Assembly: GCA_024760905.1 (NCBI GenBank)
Contig: CM045732.1
Coordinates: 54,730,996-54,794,995 of the forward strand
Source of the DNA: Plotosus lineatus
Taxonomy: Eukaryota > Chordata > Actinopteri > Siluriformes > Plotosidae
Length of the DNA: 64,000 nucleotides
Reading direction: 5' to 3'
The translations under genes and the position numbers were made by a program. The notes beneath the pieces were generated by a model that made no database searches, was not told the DNA's origin, and worked only from the letters and a program-made list of their open reading frames with translations. Below, piece by piece: positions 34,245 to 45,925 of the stretch; the stretch's first letter is position 1, and each line of letters opens with the position of its first letter.

Positions 34245-34693
34245 GCAGCCGTGAGGGGGGGGCACAAACCAGTGTCTCTCCCTCACGCCGGTCCCAAGCC
34301 CGGATAAATGCAGAGGGTTGCATCAGGAAGGGCATCTGGCATAAAACAAATGCCAAATAAACTATGCAAATCACAAGAAAGAATGACATACCGGATCGGT
34401 CGAAGAAGGAGAGGCGGGAGGCGTGTCCGTTGCCAGAGAGAGAAGAGGAAAGGCATGAGTTGGACATGTACAGAGGAGGGATAGTGAGTATATTGGTAAT
34501 AGGATGCTGAAGCTGGAACTACCAGGCAAAAGGCCTAGAGGAAGACCAAAGAGACGATTCATGGATGTGGTGAAGGAGGACATGAAGGTCGTTGGTGTAA
34601 GAGAAGAAGATGTAAAGGATAGGGTGAGATGGAGGCAGATGATTCGCTGTGGCGACCCCTGAAGGGAACAGCCGAAAGGAAAAGAAGAAGAAT
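34245..34693 (+). mobile_element. Internally deleted RTE derivative (449 bp)
   Basis: Flanked by a perfect 17-bp duplication, tcaggttaagaaacaat, at 34228-34244 and 34694-34710. The 5' part matches the RTE leader (1106-1410, with one internal loss between two 'ggtcga' repeats); the 3' part matches about 4019-4256. The nuclease and RT are wholly absent, so it moved by borrowing enzyme. It interrupts the L1-type ORF2. Confidence 0.92.
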
Positions 34694-37640
34694 CAGGTTA
34701 AGAAACAATATGCTTCCGAATTTGATGACAACATTGAAGTAGATGATATACCTAATTGTGAGCTTGAGTTTACTATTAGTGATCAGTTGTTCTTTGAAAC
34801 TCTTTTGCTAGAAATCCGAGGTGAAACTATTTCTTATGCTTCTTATGTAAACAAATTGAAGGTTAAACAGGAAGAGTTTTTAATTAAAGAAATTGAAACA
34901 CTGGAATTAAACCTTACAGATCATAATGTTGATACCCTTGCCGATAAGCGTAAAGAATTACAGGAACTTCGTCAAAAAAGATGGAAGGTGTTCTTGTAAG
35001 ATCTAGGGCTCAGTGGATTAATGAGGGAGGAAAAATACTAAATACTACTGAAATCTTGAAAATATACATTTTATTAGCAAAGTAATGCCGAGTTTAGAAA
35101 AGCAGGATGGTTCCTTATTATCAAACCCAGAAGATATCATGAAGGAAGCAGAATCTTTCTACCAAAATCTTTACTCTGATAGGACCCCTTATCAAAATAA
35201 CATTAATCTGAAATCTCTTCTTCCAGAAGATATTCCCAGACTTGACCAGGAAACTGCAGATTCTCTTGAGGGTCCATTAAGAAAGATGAACTTCTTAAGG
35301 TATTAAAAAAAGACCAAAAATAACAAAAGTCCTGGTTCTGATGGTTTCAATTATGAATTATATAAGTTCTTTTGGGTTGATATAGGAAACTTTTTGCTGA
35401 GATCGATTAACTTTAGCTTTGCTAATGGGGAACTTTCAGTGACTCAGAAGCAAGGATTAATTACTTGCTTTCCAAAAGGCAATAAACCTAAGCACTTTAT
35501 TAAGAACTGGCGACCTATATCTTGGTTAAATACTTTTTACAAACTTATGTCATCTGTTATTGCAGAGAGACTTTTTTTGTTTTGCCACTCCTTATTAATG
35601 AACATCAGACTGGCTTCATGACAGGAAGGTATATTGGGGAGAATATCAGAACAATTTATGATGTTTTATGTGACACTGAACATAAGAATATTCCAGGAAT
35701 GCTTCTTCCTGTTGATTTTGAAAATGCCTTTGATTCAGTGTCGTGGTCTTTTATTGATAAAACTTTGGAATTCTTTGTTTTTGGAAAAGACATTCGGAAA
35801 TGGTTCTCTACTTTCTATAATAATATTTATTCTAAATTGATTATTAATGGGAATCTGTCATCACAGATATCTATTCAGAGAGGATGCAGACAAGGAGACC
35901 CTCTCTCCATTTACATATTTTTATTGTGCTCTGAGATCCTAGCTTCTCTTGTTTGATCTAATCAGATGATTAAGGGTATCACGATTGGAAATATTGAGTA
36001 TCTTATTGCCCAGTATGCAGATGATAGCCAGTCATCATTTCAAGCGGCAATAAAAATGTTAGATCTTTTTGCATCTATCTGAGAAATCTCAGGTTGTTTG
36101 GATAGGGTCTGAAAAAGGAAGCAAAAAGAGATTCATGCCAGAGTTACACATTAAGTGGAATCCTGAGAGTTTTAAGATTCTAGGTATTAATTTTTCTACA
36201 ATAATCCATGATATACCTGATCTTAACTTTAAGGGTAAGATTTATGAAATACAAATAATTATTAATAGATGGATGAGACGTACTATTACTCCACTCGGTA
36301 AAATCGCCATCATTAAGTCCTTGTTGATATCCAAACTTAATTATCTCTTCTCAACTTTACCAAATCCACCTGGCTGTTTTTTGAAAGAGCTCAACAAAAT
36401 GTTCTTTAATTTTATCTCGAATAACAAGCTAGATAGGATTAAATGTGAACTTTTATGTAAACCTGTCTCAGAGGGAGGGTTAGGTATGGTTAATATACTT
36501 GCATTTGTTAGATCCCTAAAAATTACCTGGGTGCGAAAAATCTTAGAGGATAGTGAGCATGGGGAGTCTAAATGGAAAAAACTATTTTTCTTACAACATT
36601 CTGATACCCAACATGTAGTTGAATTTTGCGATTTATTTCCAGCAATACTGGCCAACAAAGTCAATACTGTAATGCTTTTTGGAAATACTGATTAATATCT
36701 TATGGTTATTTCTATGCTAAATGTTCACCATCATGCTATGAAGAGTTCCTAGCTGATAGTCTTTTTTACAATAGTAATATCAAGGTTGGTAGACATAATT
36801 TTTTTATAGTAAGAAGTGGGTAGACGAATGCATTGGTCAAGTTTCTGATATTGTGAATGATAATAATGAATTCATGTCCCTCAGTGAGTTTGAGATAACT
36901 TATAAGTTGAACATTCCATTTACACAGTATTATGGGATTGTACAAAGTGTTAAAAAGTATCTCAAAACAGTAGGTGTCTGTCAATTCTTCCCTAATACCA
37001 GAAAAAAGTCAGTTTATAAAAAAACTCATGACAGTTTTGAAAGGTTAAAAATACTATTATTGTACTCTTGTTTTGTCTAGTCTTACTCCAAAGTTACAAT
37101 CAGGTGGAATGATGAATTTTTCAACTGTTCTCCCTTGGGAGTCAATACCTTTCAAGACAACCAGGGATACAAAACTAAAATGATTTCAATATCGGCTACT
37201 TCACAGACTAATTCCAATTAATGACTATTTATGCAAAATTATACTTGTAATTTCTGCAATTTGGAAAAACAAACTCTAATTACTTTATTTTGGGAATGTC
37301 AGGAAGTGCATTTGTTTTGGATGTCTTTATTGTCATGGCTCAGTGAACATTGTTCACACCTTCATAACTTGTTAGTTCTGAACTTGTACTGTTTGGCCTT
37401 AAAGATAATATTGTTACAGATGATGTGTTTGATCTCATTCTTTTATTGGCCAAATTTTTTATTTACAAATGTAAACTAGAAGATGATAAGATCAGTCTGA
37501 AATTGTTCAAACATACTTTACTAAAACGTTACACCATTGAACGTCATATGTATTTCAACAAATTAAACCATAATAAATTTTATGTGAAGTGGTTTTTGTA
37601 CCATCTACTCTTTGGTGAAATGACTGGTTCCACTTGATGT
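34694..37640 (+). pseudogene. L1-type ORF2: linker, RT and C-terminal region
   Basis: After the insertion: 34700-34999 linker, 35085-35300 pre-RT region, 35394-35621 RT palm ('FIKNWRPISWLNTFYKL'), 35522-35956 with 'TGRYIGENIRTIYDVL', 'DFENAFDSVSW' and 'RGCRQGDPLS', then QYADDSQ (36011-36031) holding the paired aspartates. 36069-36695 is the thumb, and 37231-37480 has a Cys-rich 'NFCNLEKQTL...WECQEVHLFW' segment. Many frameshifts are present. Confidence 0.8.
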
Positions 37641-37714
37641 AATTTAACAACAGTAGCATTTTACTACTGTGTAGGGCAATTAAGGTATTGCATAATTATA
37701 TTATGTTTACTCTC

Positions 37715-37723
37715 TGTATGTGT

Positions 37724-37779
<56 letters not shown>

Positions 37780-37780
37780 A
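37715..37780 (+). repeat. (GT)n microsatellite
   Basis: About 30 GT units just after the L1-type element. Confidence 0.95.
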
Positions 37781-38081
37781 CGTGCCTCGTCTCTACCGTG
37801 TGTGTGTGTCAGCTTATACAGTTTCTCTTTTTATTCTTGTATTATTATATATTATTAATGTTAATGTACATGTATTCAGTTCAGTTACTTTTCTGTAATT
37901 GCTTAATCCTAATTAGGGTCGTGGGGAGGCTGGCGCCCATCCCACTGACTCCAAGTGAGGGCAGAGTACACCCTGGACAGCTCACCAGGCCATCGCAGGA
38001 CAGAAACATGCTGATGGCTTTGCAGCCTACTCTTGTCGAAAGTCAGCAATGGTTCTTTTACATGAACCTCACACCATAGGC

Positions 38082-39197
38082 CAGTGGTCACCAACCTTTT
38101 GAAACTGAGAGCTACTTCTTGGGTACCAATTAATGCGAAAGGCTACCAGGTCGATACACACTTGTCACATAACAAATTTGCTCATTTTACCTTTAATTAT
38201 ATGCTATTATTAATAGTTAATAATATTTATCTATTTCAGGGGTTGGGAACCTTTTTGAATAAGAGAGCCAAAAAACCCAAAAAATTTTAAATCTAATCCT
38301 CCGAGAGCGAAACACATTTTTTAATACTGAGACCAACAATTTTGGCATAGAATACAACTCAGAATTTATTTTAAACAACATTGTTATAACGAAGTTATTT
38401 ATTCATAAGAAAGGTACTTCTAACTATTAATGCAACTTCTGGTGCTGCATGGTTTTGCTGATGGCTTTGTAGTCTGGTTGATACGTGCTGAGGTTCAGCT
38501 TCATGCAGGCGTTAGGCTTCCATCTATTACGTGACCGCAGGTTGGTCTTGATGCTTTTCAGGTGTGAGAAGGACTGCTCGTGTGGGCATGTGAAGCCAAA
38601 CATGGTCAATACAGCACGATTCACATGCTGCAGGGTTTATGTGACAGGAAGCGAGTCCCAAGTTTTGGCAATCAGCTGGTCTGCGGGTTGAATTTTTGTT
38701 CATTCTGTCTATTTGCGTTTTGCTTGCCAGCTCTGCTTGGCTCCGTGCACATGAGCTGAGCAAAACGAGGGAAATTTACCTCTTTACCCAAAAACAACTT
38801 GTGCAGGCTGTTGCATATAATCCAATAAAATTAGAGTTTCAAGGTATCGGCCCCACCCACAAAAGGGAGTACAGAAAGGATTGGCTGTCCGCTGCATGCC
38901 ACAGCGACAAGTGGCATTGAAAATAGATGTATAGATTGTAATGCGTGAGATTTATTTATGTTTTTGTTTTATTTGATGGATTTTTTCTGTATTTTTATTT
39001 AAAGGACAGCAAAAATATATATTAGTTATTCTGTTAAGAAAGGCCACCCGATTTATCTGAGAGCCAGATGCATTCATCAAAAGAGCCACATCTGGCTTGC
39101 GAGCCATAGGTTCTTGACCCCTGAACAGGCTTGCGGGCGAGTCATGTTGTCCTTGTAGGCGACCTGGTGCCTGCGAGCACCATGTTGGTGACCCCTG
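38082..39197. mobile_element. hAT-like element (outer)
   Basis: Ends cagtggtcaccaacctttt and ...catgttggtgacccctg are inverted repeats. It is flanked by the 8-bp duplication ccataggc / ccatagac (38074-38081 and 39198-39205, one mismatch), the length typical of hAT. Confidence 0.8.
38237..39123 (-). mobile_element. hAT-like element (inner) with transposase remnant
   Basis: Ends caggggttgggaacctttt and ...taggttcttgacccctg form TIRs. On the minus strand 38427-38624 reads TMFGFTCPHEQSFSHLKSIK followed by 'ACMKLNLSTYQPDYKAI', the hAT C-terminal dimerisation segment. No clean 8-bp duplication is visible. Confidence 0.75.
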
Positions 39198-39439
39198 CCA
39201 TAGACAGTGAGAGACATGGCCGGCCTTTGATAACGCAGTTAGCTGCACTGGGGGGACAGTGACAATCTTGTGGAGAGTGGGACACGAACCCCCAACCTTA
39301 GGATCAGCGATCCAGCACCCTATACCACTGGGCCACCACTGCCCACTGGGCCACAATTATTATGAAATATTTATTGTTTTTGCGTGTTTATCTTTAATAT
39401 ATTAGGTGAAATATAAGTATTTGTGTCAGGTTATATGCG

Positions 39440-39569
39440 TTTGGAAGGGGGTTGGAACGGATTAATTTGTTTTGTATTGTTTCTATTGGGAATTTTTGTT
39501 TCATCTAACAAACGTTTCGACTTACAACTCAGAACTGATTAATTTCGTAAGTCGAGGTACCACTGTATT
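39440..39569. mobile_element. Tigger-like terminus
   Basis: The right end '...gtaagtcgaggtaccactg' before TA is a typical Tigger-type terminus. The left end is not seen. Confidence 0.45.
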
Positions 39570-39927
39570 ATTATTTTGATTATGCAAAAAATTGACTGTG
39601 GATGAACATATTGATAGGTAGCATTAATATAATCTTATTTAGTAACAAACTAATCTGGATTTTAACATTTAAAAAAAAAATACAATTTTGGTGATTTTAA
39701 TCCTGATGATATACAGGATTACAAACACAATGTGGATTAGAAATGATGAGAACTGGCAAAAAACAAAAAACAAAACAAAAAAACATAGTGTTCATGATAA
39801 AGCAGTGATGTAAATGTTATGATTTCAGGTTGCTTTGCTGCCTCATGGAGCTTTCAGTAATTTATTTAACCAGGAATTCTATCACCTCAAAAAGTGCTTG
39901 ATAATAAGGTAATGTTATCTATCTATC

Positions 39928-40178
39928 ATCATCATCATTTTCTGTAACCGCTTCATCCTAATTAGGGTCGCGGGGAGGCTGGTGCCCATCCCAGCCAACT
40001 CAGGGCGAGGGCAGAGTACACCCTGGACAGCTCGCCAGGCCATCGCAGGGCAGAAACACGCTGACGACTTTGCAGCCTACTCTTGTCGAAAGTCAGCAAT
40101 GGTTCTTTTACATGCCTCACACCATAGACAGTGAGCGACATGGCCGGCCTTTGATAACCCAGTTAGCTGCACTGGAAG
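39928..40178 (-). mobile_element. tRNA-headed SINE, L2-tail variant (5'-truncated)
   Basis: Flanked by a 14-bp duplication, gttatctatctatc, at 39914-39927 and 40179-40192. The minus strand begins inside the body and ends with a full L2-type tail and (tga)n-like terminus. The tRNA head is missing. Confidence 0.85.
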
Positions 40179-40192
40179 GTTATCTATCTATC

Positions 40193-40665
40193 GAAAGGTT
40201 AATGTTGAACCCGAGGTGGATCTTTCAAGAGAGAATAAACCTCCCAAGTCCTCTCGCAAGTCTAATAAAGACTAAAATCTTCTAAAAAAGAAAACAAATT
40301 TGAACAATGACTCATGAAATGATGTCATCAAAGCCCAGATTTGAATACTAATATGGTATTACTATTAACATCCACATAATCAATAGCAACAACAATAATA
40401 TTTTTTAAACTAGTAATAATAATAAATAATTAATAGCATATTTCAACATGATCGATTTTGGCCATTTTAAAACCTATTATTTAATAGCAGGTTTATATTT
40501 ATATGTCTGTCAGGTCTTGCCCTAAACCGGTTCCCCACCAGGTTCCAAATTTGGAGAGGAGGGTGGCGAGCAACGAGCAACCCAGTAGAAATAAAAACAA
40601 GACCTATCAAAGAGCGGATTAACTCTTTACAGTCAACGGCCAGCTAGCTATAGATGATGTCTCAA
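40193..40665 (+). other. Intergenic, nothing recognised
   Basis: AT-rich DNA with no gene, RNA or repeat that I can identify. Confidence 0.4.
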
Positions 40666-40666
40666 T

Positions 40667-40674
40667 AAAAAAAA

Positions 40675-40742
<68 letters not shown>
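40667..40742 (+). repeat. Poly-A plus (TA)n
   Basis: About 25 A followed by about 24 TA units, next to the hairpin at 40744. Confidence 0.95.
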
Positions 40743-40743
<1 letters not shown>

Positions 40744-40744
<1 letters not shown>

Positions 40745-40963
40745 AAAATAAAAGGCCAGGACAAAGACTTTCTATTGAAACTCCATTTATCACTACAGAT
40801 CTGTTTTGAGGGGTGGTGAAACCATCCTCTCTCTTCAGGTGATTATAGAAGAATATATATATCATTCTTCTATAATCACCTGAAGAGAGAGGATGGTTTC
40901 ACCACCCCTCGAAACAGATCTGTAGTGATAAATGGGAGTCTTTGTCCTGTCCTTTTATTTTTG
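40744..40963. repeat. Long near-perfect inverted repeat (hairpin)
   Basis: The left arm (40744-40854) and right arm (40864-40963) are complementary over about 100 bp with a 9-nt AT loop. They differ by an 11-nt insertion in the left arm and a few substitutions. No coding sequence. It could be a fold-back element or a tail-to-tail duplication of a retroelement end. Confidence 0.85.
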
Positions 40964-41022
40964 TTTATTTGCTCTACCAAAAAGTATTGAGCACTCTCCT
41001 ACGGAAGGATCAGAAAATCCTC

Positions 41023-41115
<93 letters not shown>

Positions 41116-41124
41116 TATATATAC
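41023..41124 (+). repeat. (TA)n(CA)n(TA)n microsatellite
   Basis: TA units, about 31 CA units and TA units again. Confidence 0.95.
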
Positions 41125-41689
41125 ACAAAAAAAACCCGGAAGAAAGAACTTTGGGCCTCTACTGTGGATTTTTTGCCCTTCGTATACAGCCATGACAAGG
41201 CTGCCATGTTATGGCTGCCGCCTACAAGAGGATTCTGGAACGGCACCCAGATTGTTATGTTTATATAATTATAGGTGTAATAATGGTTTAAAATAAAAGC
41301 TTTTAGTCTTTATATACATAGATAGTGTAAATAGTTTTGTTATTTATTCATCATAACAATTTTGTAGTGGAAATTTTAGACGGTTCGTACGGGGAGTCCT
41401 TGCACGTGCTGTTTCTTTTTTCAGTGCGATTACCGCTAAACATCTAAAATCTGTGCCTCTCAATTTGGATCCAACTTGTGTCACCATGAATTAAGAAATA
41501 GCCCGCTAGTTGAATGCGGTTCCAACTCCCCACTGTTATTCAGTATCGCTCATTTTATCAGGTTTCAGGTTTCCGAAACTACAATGCGTCATCCAGTATT
41601 AATCCGAATCGAGTAAAAACAACCATAAACTCATTTTCTCCAGACAATAAATGGTTGAAGAAGTGTTAAGTAAACGCATGCGCAGTTTG

Positions 41690-42093
41690 CTTTTTCAGCC
41701 ACAAACTGATGCGCTGAGGCTGCGCACGAGAGTGTGCGTGAACGCGCCTGTTATGTTGGTGTCGTGACGTAGTTGTAACATGCACGTAAAGTTCGAGGGT
41801 GAGACGTACAGCATATTATTTCGACATTGTAAGGCAAATTGGACGACTTGTTCGGGTCAAGGGTTGTGCATATTTCTTTTGGGAGGCACACTGCGGTATA
41901 GGCATGAGCATGCTTTTATTGAGAGACCGAGCAAGCTGACTCGACCGCGTGGTTTGTTGCTCAGACTCGCTTCTGATTCACCCGCCATTCGACACTCACT
42001 CACTGGTCGACGTGCACGCGCCGCACGTCCTCTCTTCGGCCTTGTCGAGATATATCCGACGTCGGCGAAATAACTCGACGTCTGTGATTCAAA
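41690..42093 (+). promoter_or_regulatory. mga: CpG-rich candidate mga promoter / non-coding first exon
   Basis: The only clearly CpG-rich stretch upstream of mga, with clusters such as 'gaacgcgcctg', 'gtcgacgtgcacgcgccgca' and 'gacgtcggcgaaa'. It ends in a good donor, caaag|gtgatt, at about 42093/42094, which could splice to an acceptor at 46795-46796 just upstream of the coding start. It has a 97-codon open frame from 41780 that I treat as chance. Promoter identity is inferred from position and composition. Confidence 0.5.
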
Positions 42094-43386
42094 GGTGATT
42101 GAAACTTAATTTTTGTTTACATCGACGATAAGTATTGTGGCTGCACCAGTGTTTTATCATCCGTGGGGTGTAAATTAGGCGTAATATTAAGGATGTGGAG
42201 AGGAAAATGTTTGTGGGCCTGAGTGAAGCTGTTGGTTAGAAGGTGGACCACTCGCAGTCAAAGTTTAGATACAAAATTCACCCCGAACCCGAGTCGCATA
42301 GCTACAAAAACGTCCAATGACCACGTGTGAAGTCATGAAAGTGAGCATTCAGTGTAAATTAATTAAATATTTTTTGCTTCATTGTTCTCTGGGATGTTAA
42401 AGGTTGGTTCATGTTCATTGTAACTTGTGCAAGATCAGTAGGTAATAAATATGTCAGTAAAAATATATATTATAGACATTTAAACCATTGCAGGACAGGG
42501 GCCCTCATGTGTCTTTCCATCACTGATTCATGGAACACATGGAGGCGATACCTTGCCATCATTCATTGTTGCCAAGTCTGAAGGTCGCTCGATGACGTAA
42601 TTCATGTGCGCTTCTGTAGTCGCCATCCTTATTTGCATATCAAAATATGTCAGACTAAGACTAGGCAACTGTAGAAAATGTCATTAGAATAGAAAATAGG
42701 TTGGAACTTCTTTTAAATTTCTTCTTTGAACCATTTTATCTTTGGTTACTGCACCAGATATTACATTTTTTCTGTCAAGAACACTGGGGGTCAAATGTAG
42801 TTGGGGAAAAAACCTTTTAAAGGTATCAGAAACTCATAATCAGTTCCTCTAATTAGAATAGATGCTCCCTAAATCCCATTAAAAGGGCACACAGGCATAT
42901 GCAGCACACACATTTATGGAGGAGGAGGAGGAGGAATTGTACTTTATTTGACATGGAAATGCTGGTGCAGGACTTAAAATTTCAGATGAGATCATCCAGT
43001 AGCATGAATAGTAAACAAAAATATATATAAGGTCGTTTCACTTGAAATAATGCCAACCATCCACCAACCAATATTCTGGCGACAACAAAGGATGTCCTAC
43101 AGTCTGTTTATTCCCCGGTGTGGAAAACAGCTTACCCTTGGTTGTATTATTTTATATACTGCATTAAATATATATTTTAATAAATTGATAAGCTTTATCC
43201 AAACATATCCAGTGCGTATTCTCGATCTCCTGCTTCAGGAGGTCATACTGAAAATGATGACTGAGACCATATTTGTTCTGGGAGTTTCAGATGATTTGGA
43301 CATGATTGAGTCGTACTGTTTAGCATTGTGGTGTGGAAATAGACAAAGAGTGCATGTACAGCACAATATGACTATAATATTGGTTG

Positions 43387-43514
43387 TGGTGAAGGAGGAC
43401 ATGAAGGTCGTTGGTGTAAGAGAAGAAGATGCAAAGGATAGGGTGAGATGGAGGCAGATGATTCGCTGTGGCGACCCCTGAAGGGAAAAGCCGAAAGGAA
43501 AAGAAGAGAAGAAG
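43387..43514 (+). mobile_element. 5'-truncated RTE-like LINE copy
   Basis: Last 128 bp of the RTE element with an 8-bp duplication, attggttg (43379-43386 and 43515-43522). Nearly identical to 4125-4256, which suggests recent activity. Confidence 0.85.
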
Positions 43515-44399
43515 ATTGGTTGGAACAGCCAATTCTCTGTCTGAGAAAGAAATTCCTTGTATGTTTATGTTCAGGACAGGGCAAATCTACATACTCTCTA
43601 ACCCAAAGATTTCTACTCTCCAGGATGTGGCTTATGCCTCAGATATTGTCCACCTGATCTCTGAGCTCCTCAGAAATATCTGTGTGACCAACAAAGCCTA
43701 GGGAAGTCAGTACCCAAACATCTGGTGGTACCTGGATGGAGTGTCTCGTATTGACACACAGTGCCATGAGAAAAGCATTTGGAGGCTGAAAGAAAAATCT
43801 TAAATCAGTCTTCATGAAAAAGTGTGTTGGCTTCATAGATGTGTTCTTCCCTAAGAGCAGGAGCTAGAATTTATTCTAATAATTATAAATATGCCATTGT
43901 TCCTGTCTTGAAAGAATTTGTTTCCACTCGGACAGCAAATACTGGTATTATCAACTTATGTGTCCACTCTAAAGTAAACAACAAATTGAAACATTCATGT
44001 TTTGATAAAAATGTACATAGTTTAGAAAAGTTTGATGCTTGTTTCTTTAGGAACTCATTATTTGAAAGGAGTGAAGTTTTACCTTGAAAACCATGAAAGT
44101 AATACTGCATATCTTTTCATTGTATTTTTTGGGATATAATTTTGTTTAATTTCTTTGTTTGGAATAGCTGACCATGGCAAACGGTGACTGTCCTTAATTT
44201 TATGCAAAGATTAACCTGAATTTATGATGTGAATAATATGCAATTATTGAATTAGGTGGAGTATGCTATGGATAATTATTCACAGTGAGAGGATTTGGCC
44301 ATGACAACACTCTCAGAAATCTCAATAATTCTCTTTCTACATTTAAATATTTTAAGACCATGCTCCTGATCTCAACAGTTTACTTGAAAAATAGCTTGT

Positions 44400-45085
44400 C
44401 AGTGTCTGTAAGATTGATGAAACATAATCATCAAATCACCCGTCCTTAGGGTCAAGAGATGCCTTTTTTGAATACAAAGGGTTTACTTCAGCAGGCAATC
44501 ACTAACACTCAAGGCCAGATTAGACTTTACTAGATAAGTAATCCAGTTCTGAAAAAAAAGACTCTTTGGGCAGATGAAACCAGGATTAATTTGGACCGGA
44601 ATAATGGGAATATAAGAACATGGAGACGTCAAAGAAGGGCTCATGTCAAAAAACGATCCACATTATCTGTCACATAGGGTGGAAATGACTTAGTATGGCT
44701 GCCAGTGAAACTCGGTAACTGGCGTTTATTGATGTTATTGCAGGTAGAAGTAGCAGGATGAACTCTGCAGTGCTCAGATCTTGTATTTAGTTCAATATTT
44801 CATAATGGATGAGATAATACTTCACAGTACACATGATTAATTATCTAAAACGTACCTCAAAAGCAGGCCAAAAGCTTCTCAAGCCAAAGACATTTACTAA
44901 AATGACCAAGTCACTTATCCCAATTAAGAATGCATTTCATTTACTGAAGAAGAAACATCAAGCAGAAAGACCCTAAAATCAGTAAAAAGCAGCAATTGAA
45001 TGCAGATGCAGTAAAAGCTTGGCAGAACATTTCAAGGAAAGATGGCATTGTGATGTCTCTAGGCTCCAAACATTGGACTCTAATG
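44400..45085 (+). pseudogene. Tc1-like transposase remnant
   Basis: Scattered pieces: a WADETRINL-type catalytic block at about 44568, 'WRRQRRAHVKK' after it, and 'PIKNAFHLLKKKHQAERP' near 44920-44975, which corresponds to the NPIE region. Many stops. Confidence 0.6.
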
Positions 45086-45089
45086 AACT

Positions 45090-45925
45090 TTGATGTATTT
45101 ATAAGCACCCTGCTCCAATAAGGCCCCCCCAATGTTTTTGATCTTGCGTCTAATAACCGCCCAGGTGTACTAGGAGCAAAATCGTAGATCAAACCTATCA
45201 ATTTTGTTCAATCAGTCTCTGTAACCCTAAAATGAGTCGTTCACTGCCTGTAAAGGTGTGTTTACACGGTATTTCAAGACCCCTTGCCACTGGGGAATGT
45301 CTATAATGTTCATCAGTAACAACACATTTGATCGTTCCTTCGTGCTTTAAAAAGTAAAATATTTTGCTGTGTTCTCTTGGTAAATGTCCAACAACTGATG
45401 AAACATTAGAAACTGCTACAGCAAAACTATAGGATGCTCTGAATGAACGGAGCGATGAGCCAGATATGGACCTATCAGAAAGTGATGATGGATATCTCAC
45501 TCAATTCTCCTGCTCACTAACTTTATAAATTTAAAGACAGCCATGTGCTTTTGTTTATGTTCGTGTTGATTGGTTCAACATACCTTGTGCTAAAGTTGAC
45601 ATTTGTGTTGATTGGCTTGATTTTACTTCCAGGAAAATGTTTAAAGGAACCGCACTGGGAGGGAAAAGTAAGGGGTCCTTTTTTAAAATTATGTTGTTTT
45701 CTGTTTATTTTCAGCTTTCATGTAAGTAGTTTGGTTGATACCACAAAATGAATAACACAAATACCAGTAAAACTCTTTTATTGTTCTGTGATTATTCATG
45801 TGTTCCACCTCGATGGTAATAAGCACTAACCGTTCCACTCCTCTGGTAACATTTTAATAAACGCCCACCCACTCCCAATTTATAAAGCGCCATGGGCGCT
45901 TATCATGTCGAATACGGTAATTAGA
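45090..45925. mobile_element. Possible pogo-like element
   Basis: The left edge 'tttataagcaccctgctcca' and the reverse complement of the right edge ('cgacatgataagcgcccatg') look alike. No transposase is visible. Confidence 0.3.

Larger units (their letters stand above)
32710..37640 (+). mobile_element. L1/Tx1-like non-LTR retrotransposon, decayed
   Basis: An ORF1-type piece, then an ORF2 with endonuclease, RT and C-terminal cysteine region, in order on the + strand. It is 5' incomplete, has many stops and shifts, and is interrupted at 34245-34693 by a younger RTE derivative. The L1/Tx1 assignment comes from the ORF1 C-terminal domain and RT motif style. Confidence 0.8.
37876..39344 (-). mobile_element. 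tRNA-headed SINE (L2-tail variant) split by hAT insertions
   Basis: The SINE tail and body lie at 37876-38081 and the tRNA head at 39198-39344. Between them is a hAT element (38082-39197) that contains another hAT (38237-39123). Confidence 0.85.

Noticed and set aside
34649..34999. 116-codon ORF as a gene
   Set aside because: It joins the RTE 3' end to L1-type linker sequence across an insertion boundary, so it is a chance fusion.
41780..42073. 97-codon ORF in the CpG-rich region as a gene
   Set aside because: No recognisable domain; CpG-rich DNA has few stops, and the position fits a non-coding first exon.
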